Assembly: GCF_008973825.1 (NCBI RefSeq)
Contig: NZ_WCHR01000020.1
Coordinates: 186,001-250,000, forward strand
From: Gemmobacter serpentinus
GTDB taxonomy: Bacteria > Pseudomonadota > Alphaproteobacteria > Rhodobacterales > Rhodobacteraceae
DNA length: 64,000 nucleotides
Direction of reading: 5' to 3'
Shown: in pieces, positions 44,792-52,946 of the stretch
Layout: each line of letters begins with the position of its first letter
How positions within the stretch are numbered: position 1 is the first letter of the stretch
Translations under genes and position numbers: made by a program
Notes under the pieces: model-generated
Told to the model about the DNA's origin: nothing
Databases searched by the model: none
What the model saw: only the letters and a program-made list of their open reading frames with translations

Positions 44792-45176
44792 CCGCGGCCA
44801 CCCCGGCCCAAGCCGCAAAGCCGGTCAGGAAGGTGCCCCAAAGCCCGTCGACCACCACCTGCTGCCACGACCAATCGGCAAGCGTCGCGTAATTCGTCAT
44901 TTCATAGGTGCCATAGCACATCGCCCCCAAAAGCGCCCCCAACAGCAGCGCCTGTAACGGCGCGCCCGACTTCAGGGCCGGCCATGAAACGAAGACCATC
45001 ACCCCCGCAACATAGAGCAGGTAAAACGCGACCGCAGCCCCCAGCCTGAGCGGCGCGGCCAGCAGGTGCCCGATATGGGTCTCGAAGATAGGGCGGATCA
45101 GATAGCGAATGCCCAGACTGTCAAAAACCAGGAAAACCGACGACGTCACCGCATAGAGAAAGACGACTTGTCCCAT
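44772..45176 (-). CDS. DUF2177-family membrane protein
   Basis: A 134-residue integral membrane protein with four hydrophobic segments (QVVFLYAVTSSVFLVFDSLG, a central AAVAFYLLYVAGVMVFV, ALLLGALLGAMCYGTYEMTN, and the C-terminal LWGTFLTGFAAWAGVAAVSG). The Y(G/E)TYEMTNYATL motif marks the DUF2177 family, whose function is unknown. The ATG at 45176 was chosen over an upstream frame because it gives the family start GQVVFLYAV. A TGATCC-N16-CGTATT promoter lies 34 bp upstream, tying the gene to the RpoE response. It is convergent with and overlaps the SDR gene. Confidence 0.85.
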   Translation of the reverse strand: MGQVVFLYAVTSSVFLVFDSLGIRYLIRPIFETHIGHLLAAPLRLGAAVAFYLLYVAGVMVFVSWPALKSGAPLQALLLGALLGAMCYGTYEMTNYATLADWSWQQVVVDGLWGTFLTGFAAWAGVAAVSGRLV

Positions 45177-45209
45177 GGTTCTGGCGCTCCGCTGCAGATC
45201 AACCTTGGG

Positions 45210-45237
45210 AATACGCGCGGCGATCCGGAATGGATCA
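45210..45237 (-). promoter_or_regulatory. RpoE-type promoter for the DUF2177 gene
   Basis: Minus-strand reading: TGATCC (45232-45237), 16 bases, CGTATT (45210-45215), 33 bases before the ATG at 45176. It is the third occurrence of this exact architecture within 2.7 kb; a manual scan of CGTA and TACG sites found no convincing others in the window. Confidence 0.8.
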
Positions 45238-45295
45238 CAGAAGACCCTCACAGGGGCGCACCGCAACCTGCCCGAAAAGTTGACACATCAGCATC

Positions 45296-45520
45296 CTGAT
45301 CTCGATGAGCGCGCGCGGGGCCTGCGTCAATAGCGCGATGGCCGAAACGTTCTCAAGACCATCAAGTCGGAACTGAAAGGGGCTGTCGCATGGCAATCCC
45401 GCCAGCAGGCCGAACGTGCTGTCGCCCGTGTATTGACGGGCTCCATAACCGCATCACGCGACATTCAGCACTCGGCTTTCAATGCCCATCGCCTTCTAGC
45501 GTAAGGCACAGATACTGGAC
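45296..45520 (+). pseudogene. Decayed IS3-type transposase, C-terminal fragment
   Basis: Three frames joined end to end give the C-terminus of an IS3-family orfB. First LISMSARGACVNSAMAETF, containing the last DDE glutamate; then, after a one-base deletion in the ttctt run near 45352, LKTIKSELKGAVAWQSRQQ and on to AERAVARV; then, after a second deletion near 45430, IDGLHNRITRHSALGFQCP. The rest of the element and its terminal repeats are gone. It cannot be functional. It marks the boundary between the RpoE island and the next gene cluster; no gene was found between it and the DUF2177 promoter. Confidence 0.85.
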
Positions 45521-45596
45521 GAAGCGCTCGCCACAGAAGCCGGGGATGTCCACACATGGCACCTGCGGGAAAAATACGCTGCTCCTGTGTATCGCA

Positions 45597-45923
45597 TCAC
45601 TCCGAGATCTTCATCTCGACGATCAGCCCGTCGCGGAGACGAAAGCGGAAGGTGCTGTCGCCGGTGAAGACTCGGCTGGCCCAATTGGCCTTCATCACCT
45701 CGACGCCGCCTTTGGTGGACAGGCTTTCCACGGTCAGGGTGCCTTTTGCCCCGATGAACTCGCCATCTGACCAGCGGCGGATGCCGTCATGGCCGTGAAA
45801 GGCACGGCCCCAGTCATCCACCACCCCGTCGGCGGTGAAACAGGCCAGAAAGCCCGGCGTGTCACCGGCATTCACGGCGGAGACGAAGCGGTCAAGGATC
45901 GGCGGAAGAACGGGATCGGACAT
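45597..45923 (-). CDS. SnoaL/NTF2-like small protein
   Basis: A 108-residue cone-fold protein of the NTF2-like/SnoaL type: PPILDRFVSAVNAGDTPGFLACFTADGVVDDWGRAFHGHDGIRRWSD at the N-terminus (shown here in part), then a beta-rich FRFRLRDGLIVEMKISE end. These proteins bind small hydrophobic ligands and may be isomerases or cyclases. The frame continues upstream across the SDR stop, but the ATG at 45923 gives the usual N-terminus. It follows the SDR gene by 73 bp on the same strand and is probably co-transcribed. Substrate unknown. Confidence 0.8.
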   Translation of the reverse strand: MSDPVLPPILDRFVSAVNAGDTPGFLACFTADGVVDDWGRAFHGHDGIRRWSDGEFIGAKGTLTVESLSTKGGVEVMKANWASRVFTGDSTFRFRLRDGLIVEMKISE

Positions 45924-45996
45924 GAAAATACACTCGGTGTTGCAAAGACCTGAAAGGCAGAAGGCCCGGCTGCTGGGGACAGCCGGGCCGCTCCGG

Positions 45997-46770
45997 TCAC
46001 TTGGTGGTATAGCCACCATTGACCAGAATGGTCTGGCCGGTCATCCACCAGCCCTCGGTCACGAGGAAGCGGATCCACGGCACGATATCCTCGATATCGG
46101 TGAGCCCGGTTTTCGAGAAGGCCGAAAGGGCAGCAGCCTGTTTGTGATAGGCCTGCGCCTCGGGAGCCTCTTGCCCATAGAAGAACGAGGTATCCATCGG
46201 CCCCGGCCCGATGGCCGTCACCGAAATCCCGCGATCCCCGAACTCCTTGGATGCGGCGCGGGTGAAGTGCTCCACCGGGGCCTTGGTTCCGGCATAGCTG
46301 GAATAGAAGGGGGTGTAGGCCCCCAGAAGCGAGGTAACCAGCGTGGTGATCACGCCATTGTCCTGCACCGCCTTGCCCGCTTCTTTCAGGAAGAAGAAGG
46401 CCGATTTCGCGTTGGCATTGCTCATCGCGTCATATTCGGCTTCGGTAATCTCCAGCATCGGCTTTTTCAGCACCATGCCAACGGTGTTCACCGCGATATC
46501 CGGGCGGCCCACGGCCGCAATCGTATCCGCAAACAGCTTCTCCACCGCGCCTGCGGTCGAAAGGTCCGCCTGAATCGCCACAGCCTTGGCACCAAGCGCC
46601 TGCACCGCCGCGACGGTTTCCGCCGCCGAGGCCGCAGTCGCATCGCTGTTGTAGTGGATCACGATGGCCTTTGCGCCCTGCGCCGCAAAATCCTTGGCGA
46701 TCAACGCCCCAAGGTTCTTGCCGCCACCTGCGATCAGAACCGTCTTGTCCTTCAATGTTCGCGCAACCAT
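45997..46770 (-). CDS. Short-chain dehydrogenase/reductase
   Basis: A 257-residue SDR with cofactor loop VLIAGGGKNLGALIAKDFA, NTVG in the fourth strand region (PDIAVNTVGMVLKKP), and the catalytic YxxxK in YSSYAGTKAPVEHFTRA; the C-terminus GQTILVNGGY is standard. The glycine-rich motif GGGKNLG differs from the usual TGxxxGIG. The ATG at 46770 follows a GGAGTGATG site. It is divergent from a LysR gene only 100 bp away, which likely controls it together with the SnoaL-like gene. The substrate is unknown. Confidence 0.88.
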   Translation of the reverse strand: MVARTLKDKTVLIAGGGKNLGALIAKDFAAQGAKAIVIHYNSDATAASAAETVAAVQALGAKAVAIQADLSTAGAVEKLFADTIAAVGRPDIAVNTVGMVLKKPMLEITEAEYDAMSNANAKSAFFFLKEAGKAVQDNGVITTLVTSLLGAYTPFYSSYAGTKAPVEHFTRAASKEFGDRGISVTAIGPGPMDTSFFYGQEAPEAQAYHKQAAALSAFSKTGLTDIEDIVPWIRFLVTEGWWMTGQTILVNGGYTTK

Positions 46771-46869
46771 GAACATCACTCCTGCATACATAAGACAGGC
46801 AGAAGATAGCTTGCAGGCGGGATACATAAATCCTTAGCCTCTGATTTCACTTGTCGCAGGATTCGAACA

Positions 46870-47778
46870 ATGGACCGGATCGAGCATTACCGGATTTTCG
46901 TCCGCGTCATCGAAAGCCGCAGCTTTACCCGCGCCGCGGATCTGCTGCAGATGCCACGCTCCACCGTCTCCACCGCCATCGCCGATCTGGAGGCACGGCT
47001 GGGGGTGCGGCTGTTGAACCGCACCACCAGGATGGTGACACCTACGGATGAAGGCACCGATTTTCACGAACGCTGCCTCGCCTTTCTGGCAGAAAGCGAA
47101 GAGATCGAGGGCATGTTTCGCACGGCCTCGCGCCGGATCGAGGGGCGGATCCGCGTCGATCTGCCGGGGCGGATCGGGCGGCTGATCGTTACCCCGGCCC
47201 TGCCCGCATTTCTGGCCCGCTGGCCGGGGCTGCGGATCGAACTGGGCATGACCGACCGTGCCGTGGATCTGATCGGCGAACGGGTCGACATGGCCCTGCG
47301 CGTGGGCCCCCTGCCCGCGTCGGGGCTGCGGGCGCGGCGGTTCGGCGACCTGCGCCAGATCAATGTGGCAAGTCCGGCCTATCTGGCCCAATACGGCATC
47401 CCGCTTGTCCCCGCGGATCTGGAGCACCATTGGCAGGTGGCCTACGCCTCACCCTCAACCGGGCGGATCGCCGATTGGGAATGGCAAGACGGTGACCGGC
47501 CGCAGAGCTTTTCGGTGCCATGGCGTGTCAGTGCCAATAGTGCCGAAGGCTATATCGCCTGCGCTTTGGCCGGGATGGGGATGATCCAGATCCCGGCCTA
47601 TGATGTGGCGCATCACATCACGTCAGGCGATCTTGTCGAGGTCATGCCTGGTCACCGCGCGGAATCATTGCCGATGACGCTGCTCTTTCCCGGCCAACCC
47701 CGCAGCATACGACGCCTGACGGTGTTCGCCGATTGGCTGCAAAGCGTGCTGGCTGCGTATATCGACGCTACTACATGA
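46870..47778 (+). CDS. LysR-family transcriptional regulator
   Basis: A 302-residue LysR regulator of the AaeR/CrgA-like subgroup. The N-terminal helix-turn-helix reads HYRIFVRVIESRSFTRAADLL with RSTVSTAIADLEARLGVRLLNRTTR following. The effector domain has RIRVDLPGRIGRLIVTPALPAF and a late GYIACALAGMGMIQIPAYDV. It is divergent from the SDR-SnoaL pair across 100 bp. Members of this subgroup often repress or activate the adjacent oxidoreductase in response to aldehydes, quinones or aromatic acids; which applies here is unknown. Confidence 0.9.
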   Translation: MDRIEHYRIFVRVIESRSFTRAADLLQMPRSTVSTAIADLEARLGVRLLNRTTRMVTPTDEGTDFHERCLAFLAESEEIEGMFRTASRRIEGRIRVDLPGRIGRLIVTPALPAFLARWPGLRIELGMTDRAVDLIGERVDMALRVGPLPASGLRARRFGDLRQINVASPAYLAQYGIPLVPADLEHHWQVAYASPSTGRIADWEWQDGDRPQSFSVPWRVSANSAEGYIACALAGMGMIQIPAYDVAHHITSGDLVEVMPGHRAESLPMTLLFPGQPRSIRRLTVFADWLQSVLAAYIDATT

Positions 47779-47964
47779 CATCGCACATATCGGCCAGTGT
47801 GCAAGCGCCTCTTCGGGGCGATCCACCCTTCGGAGGTGGCTTTGCCGGACGGCTCTCAGCCTATGATGCTGTCGCGTGATGCGTTTCGCTTCATAGCCAC
47901 ATTGGGTAAGCTGGTAGCCCTTTGTGCAAGGCCCCGCCACTGAGGTGAATATGCGGCCCCCGGT

Positions 47965-48015
47965 CAGGAATCCTGATAATCCTGCAGCAATGTGTTGACT
48001 TGCAGGATTTCCTGC
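47965..48015 (+). promoter_or_regulatory. Repeated cagga/tcctg operator over the rpiR promoter
   Basis: Two inverted repeats built of the same half-site: caggaatcctg (47965-47975) and the perfect gcaggatttcctgc (48002-48015), with an extra tcctgcag half-site between. TTGACT (47995-48000) and, 17 bases later, a weak -10 aatgct bracket the second repeat. A regulator bound there would block RNA polymerase, so autoregulation by the RpiR protein is likely. Confidence 0.65.
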
Positions 48016-48049
48016 GGAATGCTGTATACATGAAAAGGGAGACCCGGCG

Positions 48050-48886
48050 ATGACGTTGCTGACGCGCATTCAGGATACATCCGAACGCCTGACCGCCTCG
48101 GATCGCCGCATCATAGAGGTGTTGCTGGGGCAGCAGGGCGAGGCGGTGTTCCTATCCGCAGCCCAACTGGCGGAACGGGCGCAGGTGCATGAGACGACGG
48201 CCACGCGCTTGGCACAGAAACTTGGCTTCAGCGGCTATCCCGAACTGCGGGCGCAATTGCAGCGTGAGGTGATGGAAGGCCAGGATGCCGCCGCGCGGAT
48301 GCGCCGGTCGGTCGCCAAGGTGGCGGATGGCAGCTATCTGGTCGATCTCGTGCAAAGCGAACTGGCCGCGTTGGAGCAACTTGCCCGCAGCATCGACCAG
48401 CGCGATGTCGATACGGCTTCCGATATGATTGTGGCGGCGCGCAAGGTCTTTATCTTTGCGCAAGGCCACGCCACCGCCGTTTCGGCTTTCCTGCAGCGAC
48501 GGCTGGATCGGTTCGGTATGACCACCGTCATGCTGACCGGGCGCGGGCGCGACATCGCGGAGCGGCTGACCGGGCTTGGTGCCGGGGATCTGGTGCTGGT
48601 GCTGGCCTTCCGCAAGCAACCGACCGACTACGCGGCAGTCATGGGTCATGCCGCGCAGGTGGGGGCGGCCACGCTGCTGATCTCGGATCTGGCGGGGCCG
48701 ACCATGACACCACCGGCAGGGCATCTTCTGGCCGCGTCAAGGGGACGGTCGGGCACGGAATTCCAGACCCCAATCGTTCCCATGACCATCGTCAACGCCA
48801 TTCTGCTGACCATTGCTGGTCGGCATGAACTGCAGGTTGTCGCCAAGCTGGAGGAGCTGGCAGGCCTGTTCGACCGCTTCGCATAA
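48050..48886 (+). CDS. MurR/RpiR-family regulator
   Basis: A 278-residue regulator with an N-terminal HTH_6 domain (RLTASDRRIIEVLLGQQGEAVFLS, AQLAERAQVHETTATRLAQKLGFSGYPELRAQL over residues 10-75) and a C-terminal SIS sugar-phosphate isomerase fold (KVFIFAQGHATAVSAFLQRRL, TGLGAGDLVLVLAFRKQPTDY). SIS domains in this family bind phosphorylated sugars or their derivatives. It heads a set of six genes in the same direction (transporter, phosphatase, Na/Pi carrier). Its own promoter contains cagga/tcctg inverted repeats. A sugar-phosphate-type inducer is likely, which informs the transporter assignment below. Confidence 0.88.
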   Translation: MTLLTRIQDTSERLTASDRRIIEVLLGQQGEAVFLSAAQLAERAQVHETTATRLAQKLGFSGYPELRAQLQREVMEGQDAAARMRRSVAKVADGSYLVDLVQSELAALEQLARSIDQRDVDTASDMIVAARKVFIFAQGHATAVSAFLQRRLDRFGMTTVMLTGRGRDIAERLTGLGAGDLVLVLAFRKQPTDYAAVMGHAAQVGAATLLISDLAGPTMTPPAGHLLAASRGRSGTEFQTPIVPMTIVNAILLTIAGRHELQVVAKLEELAGLFDRFA

Positions 48887-48913
48887 CCGCGATCATCTCT
48901 GGGAGGAGAGAGC

Positions 48914-50032
48914 ATGTTCAAGACCTTGAAGGCCGCACTTCTTGCGGCGGCCTGCGTCCCTGTCATGGCTGTGGCGCAGGATCTGGATACCATGTCTGCA
49001 GCCGAACTTTATGAAAAGGCGAAAGAGGAAAAGACGGTGACCGTCTTTTCGCTGTCAAGCCGGATCGCCCGCGTCGAGAAGGCGTTCGAGGCGGCATATC
49101 CCGGGGTCGATCTGATCGGGCTGGATCTCAGCTCGGCCAAGCAGATCGCGCGGGTCGTGGCCGAACAGCAGGCCGGGGTCCATGCGGTCGATGTGCTTTA
49201 CATCGCCGACGCGCCGATTGTTCTGCGCGATCTTCTGGCTGAAGGCCGGGTCCATACTTATGTGCCGCCCCGGGTCGCCGCCCAGATCGATGACGGCTTC
49301 AAGGCACCGCTTCTGGTGCACCGCCTCTCGACCAAGGTGCTGATGTATAATGAACAGGCCTATCCCGATGGCAGCCCGATCACCAATCTGTGGCAGTTGA
49401 CCCTGCCGGAATGGTCTGGCCGGGTGATGATGGTGGATCCGACCCAACGCGGAGAACTGCTGGATCTGCTGACCGAGATCGCCCTGCATCCCGAGGAGAT
49501 GGCCGCCGCCTACAAGGCGCAATTCGGTGGCGATATTGCTGTGGACAGCGACCTGAATGGTGCGGGGGAGCAGTTCATCCGCAACCTTTTCCTGAACGAT
49601 CTGGTGCTGGTCTCGAACAGCGACGATCTGAACAAGGCCGTGGGCACCAAAGACGCCACCAATCCGCCGGTGGCCTTCGGCACCTATTCCGATCGCCGCG
49701 ACAATGAGGAAGAAGGCTGGGCCCTGCAGGTCGCCAATGACGTCGAACCGGCGAACGGCATCCTCTTCCCGGCCGTTCTGGCGGTGGCCGACAAGGCACC
49801 CAGCCCCGCGGCGGCGCGGCTGCTCATCGACTTCATGTTCGGTGATGACAGCGCCGATGGCGGCCCGGCCTTTGCGCCCTTCAATGTGCCGGGCGATTAT
49901 GCCACCCGCACCACCATTGCCGATGACCCGGATTCGGTGCCGCTGGAGGGGCTGAATGCCTGGACCATCAATACCGAAGCTGTCGCCGAACATCGCGCCC
50001 GTATCGCCGATCTGATCATCACCCTGCAGTGA
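48914..50032 (+). CDS. Periplasmic binding protein, Fe3+/sugar-phosphate (FbpA/AfuA) type
   Basis: A 372-residue extracellular binding protein with a Sec signal (FKTLKAALLAAACVPVMAVA, cleavage after AQ or VA near residue 24). The mature protein starts with a helix, then KTVTVFSLSSRIARVEKAFEAAYPGVDLIGLD and has VHRLSTKVLMYNEQAYPDGSP. Family members are labelled iron-binding, but no cluster of iron-ligand tyrosines is evident. AfuA of Actinobacillus, once called an iron protein, binds hexose phosphates. With an RpiR regulator, phosphatase and phosphate carrier as neighbours, a phosphorylated ligand is preferred over iron. This is inference. Confidence 0.82.
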   Translation: MFKTLKAALLAAACVPVMAVAQDLDTMSAAELYEKAKEEKTVTVFSLSSRIARVEKAFEAAYPGVDLIGLDLSSAKQIARVVAEQQAGVHAVDVLYIADAPIVLRDLLAEGRVHTYVPPRVAAQIDDGFKAPLLVHRLSTKVLMYNEQAYPDGSPITNLWQLTLPEWSGRVMMVDPTQRGELLDLLTEIALHPEEMAAAYKAQFGGDIAVDSDLNGAGEQFIRNLFLNDLVLVSNSDDLNKAVGTKDATNPPVAFGTYSDRRDNEEEGWALQVANDVEPANGILFPAVLAVADKAPSPAAARLLIDFMFGDDSADGGPAFAPFNVPGDYATRTTIADDPDSVPLEGLNAWTINTEAVAEHRARIADLIITLQ

Positions 50033-50100
50033 CAGATTGCCCGGGCGTGGCCGCTGATGCTGCGCCCGGCACCATGCCCTGAGCGCTGGAGATTTTCGCA

Positions 50101-51843
50101 ATGCCCCTGTCAGACACCGCCGCGCCATCCGGGCGCAGGCGATTGAATACACGCGGGCTGGTGCCGCTGCTGATGATCCTGATCGTCGGCGTGCTGGTGT
50201 TGGCCCCGCTTTTGCGCATCCTGCTTGCCACGCTGACCCCGTCCGGGCTTGAAGCCTGGAGCGCGATCCTCGCCAGCCCGATGTCGCTGAATCTGTGGTG
50301 GCGACCGCTGATGAATACGCTGATCCTTGGGCTGGGCGTCTCGGCTGGGTGCCTGTTGCTTGGGGGCTTTACTGCCTGGCTGGTGGTGATGACCGATGTG
50401 CCGGGCCGCCGCATCCTGGGCGTCATGCATACCCTGCCCTTCATGATCCCCAGCTTTGCCGCCGCCTTGGCCTGGGGCACGCTGTTTCGCAACAGCCGCA
50501 TGGGTGGATCCTCGGGCTTCTTCGAGGCCAATGGTTTCATCATTCCCGACTGGCTGGCCTGGGGCATCGTGCCGGTGCTGATCGTGCTGATCGCGCATTA
50601 CTATTCGTTGGCCTTCACGATCATTGCCGCTGCCCTGTCCTCGGTCGGGGCCGATCTGGTCGAGGCGGCCCAGATGACAGGCGCGCGCCGTCCGCGCATC
50701 TTCTTTGGCATCGTCCTGCCGGTGGTGACGCCCGCACTGGTTTCCGCCGCGTCGCTCACATTGGCTGGGGCGGTGGCGAATTTCGCGGCCCCTGCGCTTC
50801 TGGGTCTTCCGGTGCGGATGCAGACGCTGTCGACCCGCCTGTTTGGCATGATCGAGATCGGCCAGGCCGAGCGCGGCTTCGTGCTGGCCCTTCTGCTGAT
50901 CGCCGTCTCGGGCGTGTTCCTGTTCCTTTCCGACCGGCTGGTCTCGGGGCGGCGGGCCTTTGTCACCGTGACCGGCAAGGGCGGGCGCACGCGTCGCTTT
51001 ACCTTGGGCAAATGGCGCTGGCCCCTGTTTGTCGCGGGCTTTGGCCTTGCAATCGTGACAACCGTCGTGCCGGTGGTCGTGCTGATAGCCTCGAGCCTTG
51101 CACCGCAAAGCGGCGCACTGTTCTCGAACTGGACACTGCATTTCTGGATCGGCGAAGGTGGTGGGCAGATCGCCCAGGGCACGGCGGGGATCTTCCGCAA
51201 CCCCGTGCTGATCGAGGCCCTGTTCAACACGCTGAAGCTGGGGCTGGTGGTTGCGCTGATCTCGATGGTGCTGGGGCTTGCATTGGCCCATACCATCACC
51301 CGCAACAAGGGCACGGTTCTGGCCAATATCCTGTCGCAACTGGCTTTCCTGCCGCTGCTGATCCCCTCCATTGCATTTGCCGCCGCCTATATCGCACTGT
51401 TCGGTGCCCCATTCGGGCCATTGCCCTCACTTTACGGCACCTTCACGCTGCTGGTGATCGCTGCCGCCGCCCATAACCTGCCCTATGCCGTGCAGGCCGG
51501 GCGCTCCGTTCTGGGCCAGATCGCCACCGATCTGGAGGAAAGCGCGCGGTTGACCGGGGCCGGGCCCCTGCGGCGCATGTGGGCGATCATTTTTCCGCTG
51601 GCGATCAGGGGCCTGCTGGCCGGGGCGATCCTGGTCTTCGTCAAGATGGTCCGCGATCTGTCGCTGGTCGTTCTCTTGTTCAGCGCCACCTCTCCGGTCC
51701 TGTCGATGGTCGCCTATCGTTACGCCGCCGAGGGGTTCATGCAATTCGCCAATGCCATCACCGTTCTGATCCTTGTGATCTGTCTGGCTGCCTCGCTGAT
51801 CGCGCAGGCCCTTCAGGCACGGGTGCAGAAATGGAAGGAGTGA
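50101..51843 (+). CDS. Double-domain ABC permease, FbpB/AfuB type
   Basis: A 580-residue inner-membrane protein with about twelve hydrophobic helices in two permease halves. EAA-like loops are VEAAQMTGARRPRIFFGIVLP in the first half and EESARLTGAGPLRRMWAIIFPL in the second. Fusion of both halves is the normal state in this family, unlike in the PotBC-type gene at 14623. The N-terminal LVPLLMILIVGVLVLAPLLR is the first helix. It lies 68 bp after the binding-protein gene and 5 bp before the ATPase gene and forms the importer channel with them. Confidence 0.9.
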   Translation: MPLSDTAAPSGRRRLNTRGLVPLLMILIVGVLVLAPLLRILLATLTPSGLEAWSAILASPMSLNLWWRPLMNTLILGLGVSAGCLLLGGFTAWLVVMTDVPGRRILGVMHTLPFMIPSFAAALAWGTLFRNSRMGGSSGFFEANGFIIPDWLAWGIVPVLIVLIAHYYSLAFTIIAAALSSVGADLVEAAQMTGARRPRIFFGIVLPVVTPALVSAASLTLAGAVANFAAPALLGLPVRMQTLSTRLFGMIEIGQAERGFVLALLLIAVSGVFLFLSDRLVSGRRAFVTVTGKGGRTRRFTLGKWRWPLFVAGFGLAIVTTVVPVVVLIASSLAPQSGALFSNWTLHFWIGEGGGQIAQGTAGIFRNPVLIEALFNTLKLGLVVALISMVLGLALAHTITRNKGTVLANILSQLAFLPLLIPSIAFAAAYIALFGAPFGPLPSLYGTFTLLVIAAAAHNLPYAVQAGRSVLGQIATDLEESARLTGAGPLRRMWAIIFPLAIRGLLAGAILVFVKMVRDLSLVVLLFSATSPVLSMVAYRYAAEGFMQFANAITVLILVICLAASLIAQALQARVQKWKE

Positions 51844-51848
51844 CCAAT

Positions 51849-52946
51849 ATGGCTTCTGTTCAGACCGAAGCAAAGGATGCCATCCGCATCTCCAACCTGG
51901 TGAAACGCTTCGGCGATTTCACCGCCATTCCCGACCTGTCCTTGTCGGTGCCACCGGGGTCTTTTCTGGTGCTCGTCGGCCCCTCCGGCTGTGGCAAATC
52001 CACCCTGCTGCGGATGTTGGCAGGGCTGGATGAGCCGACGCGCGGCGAGATTGCCTTCATGGGCAAGACCGTGTCGTCCGGGGCGGGGGGCGTCGTGGCC
52101 GACCCCAGGGAACGCAATGCCGGGCTGGTGTTCCAGTCCTATGCGCTCTGGCCGCATATGACCGTGGCGGGCAATATCGGCTGGCCGCTGAAAGTAGCGA
52201 ACTGGGACAATGCGGCCCGCGAGGCGCGGATCGACGAGGTGCTGAAGATGCTCGGCATCTCGGCCCTGCGGGATCGCTACCCGGCGGAAATCTCGGGCGG
52301 GCAACAGCAACGGGTGGCCATCGCCCGCACACTGGCCCCGAAGCCCGCGATCCTGCTGTTCGACGAGCCGCTATCGAACCTTGACGCCAAGCTGCGGATC
52401 GAGATGCGCAGCGAACTGATGCGCATCCATCGCGCCACCGGCGCCACCTCGGTCTATGTCACCCATGACCAGGTGGAAGCAATGACCATGGCCACCCATG
52501 TGGCGGTGATGAACCAGGGTCGGGTGGAACAGTTCGGGCCGCCGCGCGCCCTGCTGGAGCGCCCGGCGACCACCTTTGTCGCAACCTTCCTTGGCACACC
52601 GCCGGGCAACCTGCTGCCTGCGACCCGACAGGGTGACATGCTGTTTCATGCAGGCGTTCCGCTGGCCCCTGCCGCATTGGCACAGGGCCGCGACGCGGTG
52701 CAGCTGTTCTATCGCGCCGAGCAGATCACCATGGGCCGCGCGCCCGACCGTCCGGTGCTGCTGGCCGAGTTTTCCGAGGCGGCACCAATGGCAGGCCGGG
52801 TGATGGTGACGGCCGCCGCGGGCGCGCTGCGCCTCTCTGCCATTGTCGACCACTTCCCCGATACCCGTCCGGGTGACCCGATCGAATTTGCACTTTCCGG
52901 CGCGCCTGACGCCGTCTTTGCCACCACCGGCGAAAGGATCGAATGA
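51849..52946 (+). CDS. ABC transporter ATPase, FbpC/AfuC type
   Basis: A 365-residue ATPase with Walker A GPSGCGKST (about residue 50), signature ISGGQQQRVAIARTL, Walker B ILLFDEPLSNLDAK and H-loop YVTHDQVEAM. A C-terminal regulatory TOBE-like region follows FLGTPPGNLLPATR. The ATG at 51849 is the first after the permease stop; the frame extends further upstream but without ATPase sequence. The stop overlaps the start of the phosphatase gene, so import and dephosphorylation would be translated together. Confidence 0.9.
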   Translation: MASVQTEAKDAIRISNLVKRFGDFTAIPDLSLSVPPGSFLVLVGPSGCGKSTLLRMLAGLDEPTRGEIAFMGKTVSSGAGGVVADPRERNAGLVFQSYALWPHMTVAGNIGWPLKVANWDNAAREARIDEVLKMLGISALRDRYPAEISGGQQQRVAIARTLAPKPAILLFDEPLSNLDAKLRIEMRSELMRIHRATGATSVYVTHDQVEAMTMATHVAVMNQGRVEQFGPPRALLERPATTFVATFLGTPPGNLLPATRQGDMLFHAGVPLAPAALAQGRDAVQLFYRAEQITMGRAPDRPVLLAEFSEAAPMAGRVMVTAAAGALRLSAIVDHFPDTRPGDPIEFALSGAPDAVFATTGERIE

